Source of the DNA: JAAYZM01 sp964510785
GTDB taxonomy: Bacteria; Actinomycetota; Actinomycetes; Actinomycetales; Cellulomonadaceae
Assembly: GCA_964510785.1 (NCBI GenBank)
Contig: CAZECM010000052.1
Span: 1-23,087, forward strand
Direction: 5' to 3'
Length of the DNA: 23,087 nucleotides
Shown here in pieces: positions 8,012 to 15,773 of the stretch; the stretch's first letter is position 1; the number at the start of each line of letters is the position of its first letter. The notes under the pieces are model-generated. The model was given only the letters and a program-made list of their open reading frames with translations. It had not been told where the DNA came from and did not search any database. Position numbers and translations under genes: made by a program.

Positions 8012-9523
8012 TCAGCCTTGGTCGACCCGTTCGAGGATCAGCTCGCGCACGCGCGCCGCGTCCGCCTGCCCCCGCGTGGCCTTCATGACGGCCCCGATGA
8101 TCGCGCCGACGGGGCCCTGGTTGCCGCCACGGACCTTCTCGACCACATCGGGCTGGGCCGCGAGCGCCTCGTCGATCGCGGCGAGCAGCGGGCCGTCGTC
8201 GGAGACGATCTCGAGCCCTCGGGCGACGACGACCTCCTCGGGAGAGCCCTCCCCCGCGAGCACGCCCTCGAGCACCTGGCGCGCGAGCTTGTCGTTGATC
8301 CGACCGGCGTCGACGAGCGACTGGAGCTCGCCGACCTGGGTCGGGGTCACCGCGAGCTCTTCGAGCGAGACACCCTGCTGGTTCGCGGTGCGCGCGAGCT
8401 CGCCCATCCACCACTTGCGCGCCGCGGCGGGCGCCGCACCGGCGGCGATGGTCGCCTCGATGATCTCGACGGCGCTCGCGTTGACCACGTCGCGCATCTC
8501 GGCGTCGGCGAAGCCCCACTCGCCCTGGAGCCGACGACGGCGCGCCGCGGGCAGCTCGGGCAGCGACGCGCGGATCTCCTCGACCCACGCACGGCTCGGC
8601 GCGAGCGGCACGAGGTCCGGCTCGGGGAAGTACCGGTAGTCGTCGGAGTCGGACTTCACACGGCCCGACGTCGTCGCCCCCGTGTCCTCGTGGAAGTGAC
8701 GCGTCTCCTGGAGGATCGCGCCTCCCGCGTCGAGCACGGCGGCCTGGCGGGACACCTCGAACCGCACGGCGCGCTCGATCGAGCGGAAGGAGTTGACGTT
8801 CTTCGTCTCGGTGCGCGTGCCGAGCGGGGCGTCCGCCGTCGGGCGCAGCGAGACGTTGATGTCCGCCCGCACGTTGCCCCGCTCCATGCGTGCCTCGGAG
8901 ACCTCGAGCGCGCGAAACAGGTCGCGCAGGGTCTGCACGTAGGTGCGTGCGATCTCGGGTCCCCGGTCCCCCACGCCCTCGATGGGCCGGGTCACGATCT
9001 CCACGAGGGGGATACCGGCGCGGTTGTAGTCGACGAGCGAGTACTCGGCGCCGTGGATGCGGCCCGTCGAGCCACCGACGTGGGTGTTCTTGCCCGCGTC
9101 CTCCTCCATGTGCGCGCGCTCGATCTCGACGCGGAACACGGTGCCGTCCTCGAGCTCGACGTCGAGCCAGCCGTCGAAGGCGATCGGCTCGTCGAACTGC
9201 GAGATCTGGTAGTTCTTCGGCACGTCCGGGTAGAAGTAGTTCTTGCGCGCGAACCGGCAGGTCTCGGCGATCTCGCAGTTGAGCGCGAGACCGATGCGGA
9301 TCGCGAACTCGACGGCGGCCTTGTTCGTCACCGGGAGCGAGCCGGGCAGGCCGAGCGAGACCGGGGAGACCGAGGTGTTCGCCTCCTCGCCGAAGACGGC
9401 GGGGGCCGGGCAGAACATCTTCGTCCTGGTACCGAGCTCGACGTGCACCTCGATGCCGAGCACGGTGTCGTAGCGGGCGGTCGCGTCCTCGTAGGGCACG
9501 AGGTCCGTCGTCGTCGTGGTCAC
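8012..9523 (-). CDS. gatB: Asp-tRNA(Asn)/Glu-tRNA(Gln) amidotransferase subunit B
   Basis: 503 aa. The GatB subunit binds mischarged Glu-tRNA(Gln) or Asp-tRNA(Asn), activates the acyl group with ATP and amidates it with ammonia from GatA. Family blocks are clear: GIEVHVELGTRTKMFC near the N-terminus, NYFYPDVPKNYQISQ, HMEEDAGKN, DYNRAGIPLVEIVT, RGNVRADINVS, TETKNVNSFR and the DYRYFPEPDL block, followed by the helical and YqeY-like tail ending near GPVGAIIGAVMKATRGQAD. The start is GTG at 9523 and overlaps the gatA stop as GTGA, so the two are translationally coupled. The apparent continuous reading frame joining it to the gatA N-terminus is an artefact of the 10-N gap. Confidence 0.96.
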   Translation of the reverse strand: MTTTTTDLVPYEDATARYDTVLGIEVHVELGTRTKMFCPAPAVFGEEANTSVSPVSLGLPGSLPVTNKAAVEFAIRIGLALNCEIAETCRFARKNYFYPDVPKNYQISQFDEPIAFDGWLDVELEDGTVFRVEIERAHMEEDAGKNTHVGGSTGRIHGAEYSLVDYNRAGIPLVEIVTRPIEGVGDRGPEIARTYVQTLRDLFRALEVSEARMERGNVRADINVSLRPTADAPLGTRTETKNVNSFRSIERAVRFEVSRQAAVLDAGGAILQETRHFHEDTGATTSGRVKSDSDDYRYFPEPDLVPLAPSRAWVEEIRASLPELPAARRRRLQGEWGFADAEMRDVVNASAVEIIEATIAAGAAPAAARKWWMGELARTANQQGVSLEELAVTPTQVGELQSLVDAGRINDKLARQVLEGVLAGEGSPEEVVVARGLEIVSDDGPLLAAIDEALAAQPDVVEKVRGGNQGPVGAIIGAVMKATRGQADAARVRELILERVDQG

Positions 9524-10996
9524 TTGGCCACCTCCAGCTCGGGTGCACGGTCCAGCAGGCGGCCGCCCCACGACGCCTCGAGAAGCGCCTCGAGCGCGGC
9601 GCCGACCCGGTAGACGCGATCGTCGGCGCGCGCGGGGGCGAGCACCTGGAAGCCCGTCGGCAGACCGTCCTCCGCGAGCCCGTTGGGCACCGAGAGCCCG
9701 GGGACGCCCGCGAGGTTGGCGGGGATGGTCGCGACGTCGTTGAGGTACATCGCGAGGGGGTCGTCGAGCTTCGCGCCGAGCGGGAACGCCGTCGTCGGCG
9801 CCGTGGGCGAGACGAGGACGTCGGCCTTCGCGAAGGCCGCGTCGAAGTCGCGCTGGATGAGGGTGCGGACCTTCTGGGCCGAGCCGTAGTAGGCGTCGTA
9901 GTAACCCGCGNNNNNNNNNNCCCGCGCCGCGGGTCGCCGCCATGACGCGCTCGGCCGTGACGGGGCCGTCGGTGGGCTCGACGCGCAGGCCGAAGCGCAT
10001 GCCGTCGAACTTCGCGAGGTTGCTCGACGCCTCGGCGGGCATGATCAGGTAGTACGCCGCGAGCGCGTACGAGAAGCTCGGGCACGAGACCTCGACGATC
10101 TCGGCGCCCGCGCCACGCAGCAGCTCGATCGACTCGGCGAACCGGGCACGGACACCGTCCTGGTAGCCCTCGCCGCCGAGCTCGGTGATGACACCGACAC
10201 GGACGCCGGTCAGGTCTCCGGTCGCGCCCGAGCGGGCGGCCGCGGCGAGCGACCCGACGGGCTCGGCGAGCGACGTCGCGTCCCGGGGGTCGTGGCCCCC
10301 GACGAGCTCGTGCAGGAGCGCGGAGTCGAGCACGGTGCGCGTCACGGGACCCGCCTGGTCGAGGGAGGACGCCATGGCGATGAGCCCGTAGCGCGAGACG
10401 CCGCCGTAGGTCGGCTTGACGCCCACGGTGCCCGTGACGGCGCCGGGCTGACGGATCGAGCCGCCCGTGTCGGTGCCGATCGCGAGGGGCGCCTCGAACG
10501 CGGCGACCGCCGCGGCGCTGCCGCCGCCCGAGCCGCCGGGGATGCGGGTGAGGTCCCACGGGTTCGAGGTGTTGCCGTACGCCGAGTGCTCGGTGCTCGA
10601 GCCCATCGCGAACTCGTCCATGTTCGTCTTGCCGAGGATCGGCAGTCCAGCGGCCTTGATGCGCTCGACGAGCGTCGCGTCGTAGGGCGGGATCCAGCCC
10701 TCGAGGATCTTCGAGCCCGCGGTGGTCGGCAGGCCCTTCGTGACGACGACGTCCTTGACGGCGATCGGCACCCCGGCGAGCTCGGCAAGCTGCTCGCCGG
10801 CGGCCCGGCGACGGTCCACCTCGGCCGCCGTGGCCAGGGCACCCTCGGCGTCGACGTGCAGGAAGGCGTTGACGACGCCGTCGACGGCCGCGATGCGGTC
10901 GAGGTGGGCGCGCGTCACCTCGACGCTCGAGACCTCGCCCGCGGCGATCTGCGTGGCGAGGTCTGCGGCGCTCGTGCGGGTCAGCTCGGCGCTCAT
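9520..10996 (-). CDS. gatA: Asp-tRNA(Asn)/Glu-tRNA(Gln) amidotransferase subunit A (contains assembly gap)
   Basis: Amidase-signature subunit that releases ammonia from glutamine for GatB. The Ser-cisSer-Lys triad is K81 (AVKDVV), S156 (PGGSGGGSAAAV) and S180 (DTGGSIRQPG), with the same spacing as in characterised GatA. The ATG at 10996 overlaps the gatC stop as ATGA. A run of ten N at 9911-9920 splits the gene: the upstream part ends RVMAATRGAG and the downstream part resumes AGYYDAYYGSAQKVRTL in another apparent frame. The flanking codons require a true gap that is a multiple of three; comparison with the conserved family segment suggests about 17 missing residues (51 nt). I read it as an intact gene with an unfilled gap, not a frameshift. 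Confidence 0.94.
9911..9920. other. Assembly gap inside gatA (10 N)
   Basis: Ten N. Both flanks carry CCCGCG, and the right flank is a GC hairpin (CCCGCGCCGCGGG), which may explain why the assembly broke here. The length is a placeholder, because reading-frame continuity of gatA demands a multiple of three. Confidence 0.97.
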
Positions 10997-11292
10997 GCGT
11001 CCTCCCCCAGGATCTGCGGGACGGCGAACTTGCCGTCCTGCGCCGCCGGGGCACCGGCGAGCACGTCGGCGACGGCGAGCGGCGCCTCGGGCACGTCCTC
11101 GCGCATGACGTTCGTCAGGGGCAGCGGGTGGGAGGTGGCGGGCACGTCGGGGGTGGCGACCTCGCTGACCTTCTCGACGCTCCCGACGATCACCTGGAGC
11201 TCACCCGCGAGGCGGTCGAGCTCGGCGTCGGAAAGGTCGATCCGGGCGAGGGCCGCCACGCGGGCGACCTCGTCTCGATCCAGGGTGGGCAT
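10993..11292 (-). CDS. gatC: Asp-tRNA(Asn)/Glu-tRNA(Gln) amidotransferase subunit C
   Basis: 99 aa, the usual GatC size. GatC wraps around the GatA-GatB interface and stabilises the amidotransferase. The sequence begins MPTLDRDEVARVAALARIDL, the standard GatC opening, and its C-terminal half has the conserved LRED-type region as NVMREDVP and ends FAVPQILGEDA. The ATG at 11292 was chosen on that homology; no Shine-Dalgarno site is visible, and TAGACT 7 nt upstream suggests a leaderless start. The stop overlaps gatA as ATGA. The three genes gatC-gatA-gatB are in the order usual for actinobacteria. The rpiB-like gene ends 10 nt upstream. Confidence 0.95.
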   Translation of the reverse strand: MPTLDRDEVARVAALARIDLSDAELDRLAGELQVIVGSVEKVSEVATPDVPATSHPLPLTNVMREDVPEAPLAVADVLAGAPAAQDGKFAVPQILGEDA

Positions 11293-11299
11293 GCGCCCG

Positions 11300-11305
11300 A
11301 GTCTA
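11300..11305 (-). promoter_or_regulatory. -10 box for a leaderless gatCAB transcript
   Basis: TAGACT lies 7 nt before the gatC ATG on the minus strand. Its first three bases are the TAG stop codon of the upstream rpiB-like gene. No convincing -35 box is seen. It would let gatCAB be transcribed separately from the catabolic cassette. Confidence 0.4.
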
Positions 11306-11779
11306 GTGGTGCTCGTAGGAGCAGATCGCCTCGACCTTGGGGCCGGACGGCGACGTGGGGTCGAACCGGTAGCCGAGCCACTCACGCACGAGCCGGGCCG
11401 CGAGCGCCGGGCCGATGACGCGCTGACCGAGGCACAGCACCTGGGCGTCGTTCGACAGCACGGCGCGCTCGACGGAGTAGGAGTCGTGAGCCGTCACGGC
11501 CCGGATGCCCGGCACCTTGTTGGCCGCGATCGCGACACCGAGGCCCGTGCCGCACACGAGGAGCGCCCGGTCCGCGTCACCCGCCGCGACGATGCGGGCC
11601 GCCTCGACGGCGACGTGGGGGTAGTCGCGCGACTGGTCCGCGTGGACGCCCACGTCGACGACGGCCGCGACGCGCTCGTCGGCTCGCAGCTGCGCGGCGA
11701 GGAGCTCCTTGAGGTCGAATCCCGCCTCGTCGCTGCCGACGACGACGGTCAGCGGGGACCGCACTCCCGTCCGGGTCAT
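11303..11779 (-). CDS. rpiB: RpiB/LacAB-family sugar-phosphate isomerase (DerI-like)
   Basis: 158 aa. The RpiB fold interconverts aldose and ketose phosphates. Family features: VVVGSDEAGFDLKE at the N-terminus, ARDYP-type block as SRDYPHVAVEAA, catalytic C76 in LVCGTGLGVAIAANKVPGIRA, and H98 followed by SVERAVLSNDAQVLCLG. Housekeeping RpiB acts on ribose 5-phosphate. This copy starts within the stop of the DhaK-DhaL kinase gene (ATGA overlap) and belongs to a catabolic cassette, so it more likely acts on a tetrulose phosphate, as DerI does when it converts D-erythrulose 4-phosphate to D-erythrose 4-phosphate. The family assignment is firm; the substrate is inferred from context. Confidence 0.85.
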   Translation of the reverse strand: MTRTGVRSPLTVVVGSDEAGFDLKELLAAQLRADERVAAVVDVGVHADQSRDYPHVAVEAARIVAAGDADRALLVCGTGLGVAIAANKVPGIRAVTAHDSYSVERAVLSNDAQVLCLGQRVIGPALAARLVREWLGYRFDPTSPSGPKVEAICSYEHH

Positions 11780-13617
11780 GAGTGGTCCCCGCTCCGCGCG
11801 AGCACCCCGCCGACGACGGCCACGGCGAGCGCGAACGACACCGCGCCGGGGTCGGCCGTCCCGACGCTCCGGGCGGCGAGCGGCCTGGCCCGACCGATGC
11901 GCGGCTCGAGGTCGGCCGTCGAGATCGCGGCGGCCTGGGCGACGAGCGTGGCACGGTCGCTCGCTTCGCCGGCCGAGACGCCCTGGGACGCGGCGAGCTC
12001 GAGCTCGGCGGCCACGGGCAGGGCCACGTCGAGCAGGGTCTTGTCCCCGGCCTTCGCCCCGCCGAGCGCCGCGACGGTGTCGATGCCCGCACGGAAGGCC
12101 ACGGCGAACCCCTCGAGCGTCAGCGGCAGGTCGAGGTGGCTCGCGATCTCTCGGAGCATCGCCCCCCAGAGCACGCCCGAGGTACCGCCGGCACGATCGG
12201 CCCAGGCGGCACCCGCGGCGTCGAGGGCCCCGCGCGCCCCGGCGCCGCCGCCGGCCCCACCGGCACCGCCGTCGACCGCGGTGCGCGCCGCCTCGAGCGC
12301 GGCGCCCACGCCGCGCACCATGCCGCGGCCGTGGTCGCCGTCCCCGGCGACGGCGTCGAGGTTGCCGAGCTCGGTCTCCGCGAGGCGCAGGGCCTCGTCG
12401 AGGGCGTCCAGGGCGTCGACGACGCGGAAGGCTGCGGCGAGGTCGACCGGGGACGCTGCGGGAGCGACGACGGGAGCGACGACGGGAGCGCCAGGATCGC
12501 CGGCTACCCGAGCACGATCGGACACGTCGGCCGCCGGGACGCCGTCGTCGGCCACGGACGCCGCACCACGTGCACCGGCCCCTGCACCATCCCCTGCTCC
12601 GCCCCCCGTCGCCACCTCGCCGGGGGCGAGCCGGAACGCGGGTGTGTCGCACGGGGCGAGCCAGAGCCGCTCGAGGTCCTCGTCGAGCCACGTGAGCGTG
12701 AGGGAGCAGCCCGCCATGTCGAGGCTCGTGACGAGCTCGCCTACCTGCGGTCCCACGACGGTGAGCCCGGCGGCTCCGAGCAGCGGGAGCACCCGGCCCC
12801 ACAGCACGAACAGCTCCTCGTGCTTCGTACGTCCCAGGCCGTTGAGGACGGGTGCGACGCGCGTGCCCGCGCCGGGCGGGGTCTCGGCGAGGATGCGCTC
12901 GACCAGCAGCGTCGCGAGCTCCGTCGCGGTGGGCAGGGGTGCGTCCCCGATGCCCGGCTCGCCGTGGATGCCGACGCCGAGGCCCATCGTGCCGTCCGCC
13001 ACCGCGAAGAGCGGCTCGCCCGCCCCGGGCATCGTGCAGCCGTCGAACGCGACGCCGAGGGTGCGGGTCGCCGCGTTCGCACGCTCCGCGACCTCGACGA
13101 CGGCGGCGAGCCCGACGCCCTCCGCCGCGAGCGCGGCGGCGACCTTGAAGACGGTGAAGCCGCCCGCGATACCGCGCCGCCTGGTGGCCTCCTCGGGCGG
13201 GGCGCTCGCGACGTCGTCGGTGACCACGAGGTAGCGCGTCGGGATGCCGCTCGCGTTCAGCTCGGCCTCGGCGAGCGTGAAGTTCATGACGTCCCCGGCG
13301 TAGTTGCCGGTCAGGACGAGGGCACCGGCCGCGGTGGCACAGCCGCGCACGACGCCGAGCACGTCCGCCGTCGACGGCGAGGTGAAGACGTTGCCGACCA
13401 CCGCGCCGTCGGCGAACCCGGGTCCGACGACGCCGCAGAACGCCGGGTAGTGCCCGCTGCCCCCGCCGACGACGACGGCGACCTTGCCGGGGCGCGTCGG
13501 CGCCGCCCGAACCACGCCGCCGGGCACGGCCCGCACGTACTGCGGGTAGGCCGCGACGAAGCCCGTGAGCATGTCCTCGGCGAAGCGGGCCGGGTCGTCC
13601 GCGAGGGGTCGGACCAT
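11776..13617 (-). CDS. DhaK-DhaL fused dihydroxyacetone/erythrulose kinase
   Basis: 613 aa, with both domains in one chain. The DhaK domain (about 1-335) holds GGGSGHYP with H56, NYAGDVMNF with D109, and GIHGEPG with H218; these match, even in number, the E. coli DhaK residues that bind the ketose, H218 covalently. A low-complexity Gly/Ala/Pro/Val linker (about 337-405) leads to the DhaL domain, with the metal-binding aspartates of GNLDAVAGDGDHGRGM and later ADRAGGTSGVLWG and GAKAGDKTLLD. No PTS DhaM subunit is nearby, so this is an ATP-dependent kinase. SD GGGAGG sits 6 nt before the ATG. It starts 50 nt after the dehydrogenase gene and overlaps the RpiB-like gene as ATGA. Such fusions phosphorylate dihydroxyacetone or erythrulose; the RpiB partner favours a tetrulose. 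Confidence 0.9.
   Translation of the reverse strand: MVRPLADDPARFAEDMLTGFVAAYPQYVRAVPGGVVRAAPTRPGKVAVVVGGGSGHYPAFCGVVGPGFADGAVVGNVFTSPSTADVLGVVRGCATAAGALVLTGNYAGDVMNFTLAEAELNASGIPTRYLVVTDDVASAPPEEATRRRGIAGGFTVFKVAAALAAEGVGLAAVVEVAERANAATRTLGVAFDGCTMPGAGEPLFAVADGTMGLGVGIHGEPGIGDAPLPTATELATLLVERILAETPPGAGTRVAPVLNGLGRTKHEELFVLWGRVLPLLGAAGLTVVGPQVGELVTSLDMAGCSLTLTWLDEDLERLWLAPCDTPAFRLAPGEVATGGGAGDGAGAGARGAASVADDGVPAADVSDRARVAGDPGAPVVAPVVAPAASPVDLAAAFRVVDALDALDEALRLAETELGNLDAVAGDGDHGRGMVRGVGAALEAARTAVDGGAGGAGGGAGARGALDAAGAAWADRAGGTSGVLWGAMLREIASHLDLPLTLEGFAVAFRAGIDTVAALGGAKAGDKTLLDVALPVAAELELAASQGVSAGEASDRATLVAQAAAISTADLEPRIGRARPLAARSVGTADPGAVSFALAVAVVGGVLARSGDHS
12460..12490 (-). repeat. 12-nt repeat in the DhaK-DhaL linker
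   Basis: About 2.6 copies of GGGAGCGACGAC (plus-strand reading), perfect between copies, giving the VVAPVVAP stretch in the inter-domain linker. Being a multiple of three it keeps the frame. Confidence 0.7.
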
Positions 13618-13667
13618 GTCATACCTCCCGGGTGCTCGTCGCGTGGCCGGTGCCGAGGCGCGTCACG

Positions 13668-14654
13668 TCAGCTCTCCGGTGCGAGGATCGTCGAGATGAT
13701 CGAGTCGTCGAGCGGGCCGAGCCCTGCGGCCTCGCCGAGCCGGTAGAGCTGGTCGGCACCGGTCGCCGTCGGGGTCGCGATACGCAGCTCGCGCGTCAGG
13801 TCCGCGACGATGCGCATGTCCTTGCCGATGACGTCGAGCCGCGAGCGCAGCTCGGGTTGTTCGCCGCGCAGCTGCTGGGCGATGCGAGGGCCGCGGTCGG
13901 CGAGCATGAACGAGGCGGCGGCACCCTGGCCGAGCACGTCGATCACCTGGTCGAGGTCGAGCCCCAAGCGATGCGCGAGCGCAAGCGCCTCGGCTGCCGC
14001 GGCGGTGTGGATGCCGCACAGGAGCTGGTTGACGGTCTTCAGCTGCTGGCCCTGACCGACATGCTCCCCGACGACGTGGAGGGTGGACGCGAGCGCGTCG
14101 AGCACGGCGCGGGCCGCGGAGACGGCGGCCTCGGGCGCCCCGACCATGATGAGCAGGTCGCCGACGCCGGCCCGCACAGGACCACCCGAGACGGGCGCGT
14201 CGACCGTGTGGACGCCGCGAGCGGCGAGGCGCCGCGCGACGCGGACGACGGCGTCCTCGCCCACGGTCGACGTGACGACGACGACGGCCCCCGGGGCGAG
14301 AACGGTCGCTGCGCCGCCGTCGTCGTCGGGCAGGGTCTCGCCGTCGGGCAGCGCCTCGCCGTCGGGCAGGGTCTCGTTGTCTGGCGGGGTCTCGCCGTCG
14401 GGTACTGCCGTCCCGGCGAAGAGGACCGCTTCGAGCTGGGCGCCGTCGCGGACGGAGATGACGACGACGTCGGCGCCCCGGCACGCTGCGGCCGCCGACC
14501 CCGCGCCCGTCGCTCCGCCCTCCTCGGCGAGCACCCGCCGGGCGGGAGCGACGTCGAAGCCGTGCACCTCGAACGACGACCCCTCGTGACCGGCGAGGTG
14601 GGTGGCCATCGGCAGGCCCATGGCCCCGAGCCCGAGCACGGCGACCTTGGTCAT
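13668..14654 (-). CDS. NAD(P)-dependent 3-hydroxyisobutyrate-dehydrogenase-family oxidoreductase
   Basis: 328 aa beta-hydroxyacid dehydrogenase. The Rossmann motif GLGAMG (8-13) starts the NAD(P) domain. DAPVSGGPVRAG (152-163) is the substrate-binding signature, and K206 with N209 in GQGQQLKTVNQ is the catalytic block. The usual catalytic Lys lies near 171; the difference of about 35 is accounted for by a loop at about 83-115 made of PDGET-type hexapeptides, absent from typical members. The family includes 3-hydroxyisobutyrate, tartronate semialdehyde and L-threonate dehydrogenases and, possibly, D-apionate oxidoisomerase-like enzymes. The ATG at 14654 overlaps the TIM-barrel gene as ATGA, and the DhaK-DhaL kinase gene follows. 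It probably oxidises the sugar acid handled by this cassette; the exact substrate is unknown. Confidence 0.88.
   Translation of the reverse strand: MTKVAVLGLGAMGLPMATHLAGHEGSSFEVHGFDVAPARRVLAEEGGATGAGSAAAACRGADVVVISVRDGAQLEAVLFAGTAVPDGETPPDNETLPDGEALPDGETLPDDDGGAATVLAPGAVVVVTSTVGEDAVVRVARRLAARGVHTVDAPVSGGPVRAGVGDLLIMVGAPEAAVSAARAVLDALASTLHVVGEHVGQGQQLKTVNQLLCGIHTAAAAEALALAHRLGLDLDQVIDVLGQGAAASFMLADRGPRIAQQLRGEQPELRSRLDVIGKDMRIVADLTRELRIATPTATGADQLYRLGEAAGLGPLDDSIISTILAPES
14325..14396 (-). repeat. 18-nt in-frame tandem repeat (hexapeptide LPDGET) in the dehydrogenase
   Basis: Four tandem 18-nt units (14325-14342, 14343-14360, 14361-14378, 14379-14396; plus-strand type GTCGGGCAGGGTCTCGCC) and part of a fifth. 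They encode variants of the hexapeptide: PDGETP, PDNETL, PDGEAL, PDGETL. The copies differ by a few bases, so the array is not brand new. Confidence 0.9.
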
Positions 14655-15661
14655 GACGGCGCTCCTTCGTCGACCGGGTGGGTACGGGAGTCGGCACGCG
14701 CGAGGACCCGTGCCCGCGCCTCGCCCGTCGCGACGGCGAGCAGCCGCCGGAGGTAGCGCGCGTTGGCGGCGCTGATCGCGAGCCCGTCGCCGCCGTAGTG
14801 CTCGACGCAGAACGGTGCGGTGAACCCCAGCCCGAGGGCCGTGGTGATCGCCTGGCGGTAGTTGATCGAGCCGGACTCCATGGGGGCGGGAAGCGAGACG
14901 ACGGCGCCCGTGGCCGGCTCCTCGTCCCGCAGGTAGCTCTTGATGTGCCAGTAGTTGGAGACCGGGACGCACGCGACGACAGCGGCCTGGAAGTCCTCGA
15001 TGGGCTGGTGCAGGCGGTAGAGGTTGCCCAGGTCGGGGTTGAGGCCCACGTTGTCGAGGTCGATGTCCGCCACGAGCCGGACGGCCGACGCCGCGGAACC
15101 GAGCAGCGTGTCCTCGTACATCTCGAGGCTCAGCTCCAGCCCGAGCTCGGCGGCGTGCCGGCCCAGCTCGCGCAGCCGGTCGACGGCGAGCTGCCACGTG
15201 GCGGCGTCGTTGGCATCACGCGGGCCGGGCACCGTCCAGAACCACAGGGCCTCGCGCTGGACCGGCACGAGGGGGCGGTGCAGCCCCACGGAGACGATGC
15301 GGCAACCGAGCTCCGCGGCGGCGTCGAGCGTGCGGTGGGAGTACGCGAGGTTGTCCTCGCCGCGCTCCGGGTCGATCACGGAGCGTCGGATGGCCGACAG
15401 CGCGACGGGGTCGAGGCGCACCTGGCGCAGCACGTCCGCCAGCTCGGCCCGACGGGCGGGCTCGAGGTCGCCCGCCCGGAGCCAGCCGTCCGTGAGGTCG
15501 ACGTGCTCGAAACCCTCGAAGGCGACCTGGGCGAGCTGGTCGAGCCACGTCTCCGCCGGCGCGTCCTGGGAGTCTGGAAAGGGCAGCATGGCGGCAGCGA
15601 CGGGCCAGGTGGTGCTCGTGGGTCGCGCCGCGTCTGCGGTCGCTCCAGATCTGCTTCGCAT
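14651..15661 (-). CDS. TIM-barrel sugar isomerase/epimerase-family protein (AP-endonuclease-2 fold)
   Basis: 336 aa. The fold is that of xylose-isomerase-like TIM-barrel enzymes that act on sugars or sugar acids through a divalent metal. The four expected ligands are visible at strand ends: E180 (LELSLEMYED), D210 (VGLNPDLGN), H239 (NYWHIKS) and E287 (FCVEHYGGDG). The protein is longer than hydroxypyruvate isomerase or OtnI (about 260 aa) and closer in size to 3-oxo-isoapionate decarboxylase OiaC. The ATG at 15661 has CGGAG about 6 nt upstream; it is the first gene of the four-gene cassette and overlaps the dehydrogenase gene as ATGA. Isomerase or decarboxylase activity on a four- or five-carbon sugar acid is plausible; I cannot decide between them. 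Confidence 0.82.
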   Translation of the reverse strand: MRSRSGATADAARPTSTTWPVAAAMLPFPDSQDAPAETWLDQLAQVAFEGFEHVDLTDGWLRAGDLEPARRAELADVLRQVRLDPVALSAIRRSVIDPERGEDNLAYSHRTLDAAAELGCRIVSVGLHRPLVPVQREALWFWTVPGPRDANDAATWQLAVDRLRELGRHAAELGLELSLEMYEDTLLGSAASAVRLVADIDLDNVGLNPDLGNLYRLHQPIEDFQAAVVACVPVSNYWHIKSYLRDEEPATGAVVSLPAPMESGSINYRQAITTALGLGFTAPFCVEHYGGDGLAISAANARYLRRLLAVATGEARARVLARADSRTHPVDEGAPS

Positions 15662-15688
15662 GGTCTGCTCCGTTGCCAGGACCGGCGA

Positions 15689-15708
15689 GTCTCGCGGTAC
15701 GCCGAGAC
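15689..15708. promoter_or_regulatory. Palindromic operator candidate upstream of the catabolic cassette
   Basis: A 20-bp dyad, GTCTCGnnGTACnnCGAGAC, with 16 of 20 positions symmetric, including the centre. It lies 28-47 bp upstream of the TIM-barrel ATG, just downstream of the predicted -10 box, where a repressor would block transcription. No regulator gene is present next to it. Confidence 0.6.
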
Positions 15709-15717
15709 AATTATGTC
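15706..15717 (-). promoter_or_regulatory. -10 region and GACA-N4-TGTC dyad of the catabolic cassette
   Basis: A perfect inverted repeat GACA ATTA TGTC in an AT-rich patch that stands out from the GC-rich surroundings. On the minus strand it contains CATAAT (15710-15715) preceded by TGA, a 5/6 match to the -10 consensus. No good -35 box is seen, so an activator or an extended -10 may be needed. Confidence 0.5.
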
Positions 15718-15773
15718 AGAGATCGAACAAATGCGACAGAAGCAGCTTCGCCCGTCGGTCGAGGACGCATGAC

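Noticed and set aside
8012..10996. A single gatA-gatB fusion protein
   Set aside because: The continuous frame exists only because ten N shift gatA by one base. The gatA C-terminal half reads correctly in another frame and ends in a GTGA overlap with gatB.
9520..10996. gatA as a frameshifted pseudogene
   Set aside because: The apparent shift coincides exactly with the N run; both halves and the catalytic triad are intact, and the gene is essential in organisms using this route.
10292..13234. A 980-codon plus-strand open frame over gatA, gatC, rpiB and the kinase gene
   Set aside because: It has low-complexity Ser/Arg/Ala composition and spans several well-identified genes on the other strand; no recognisable family.
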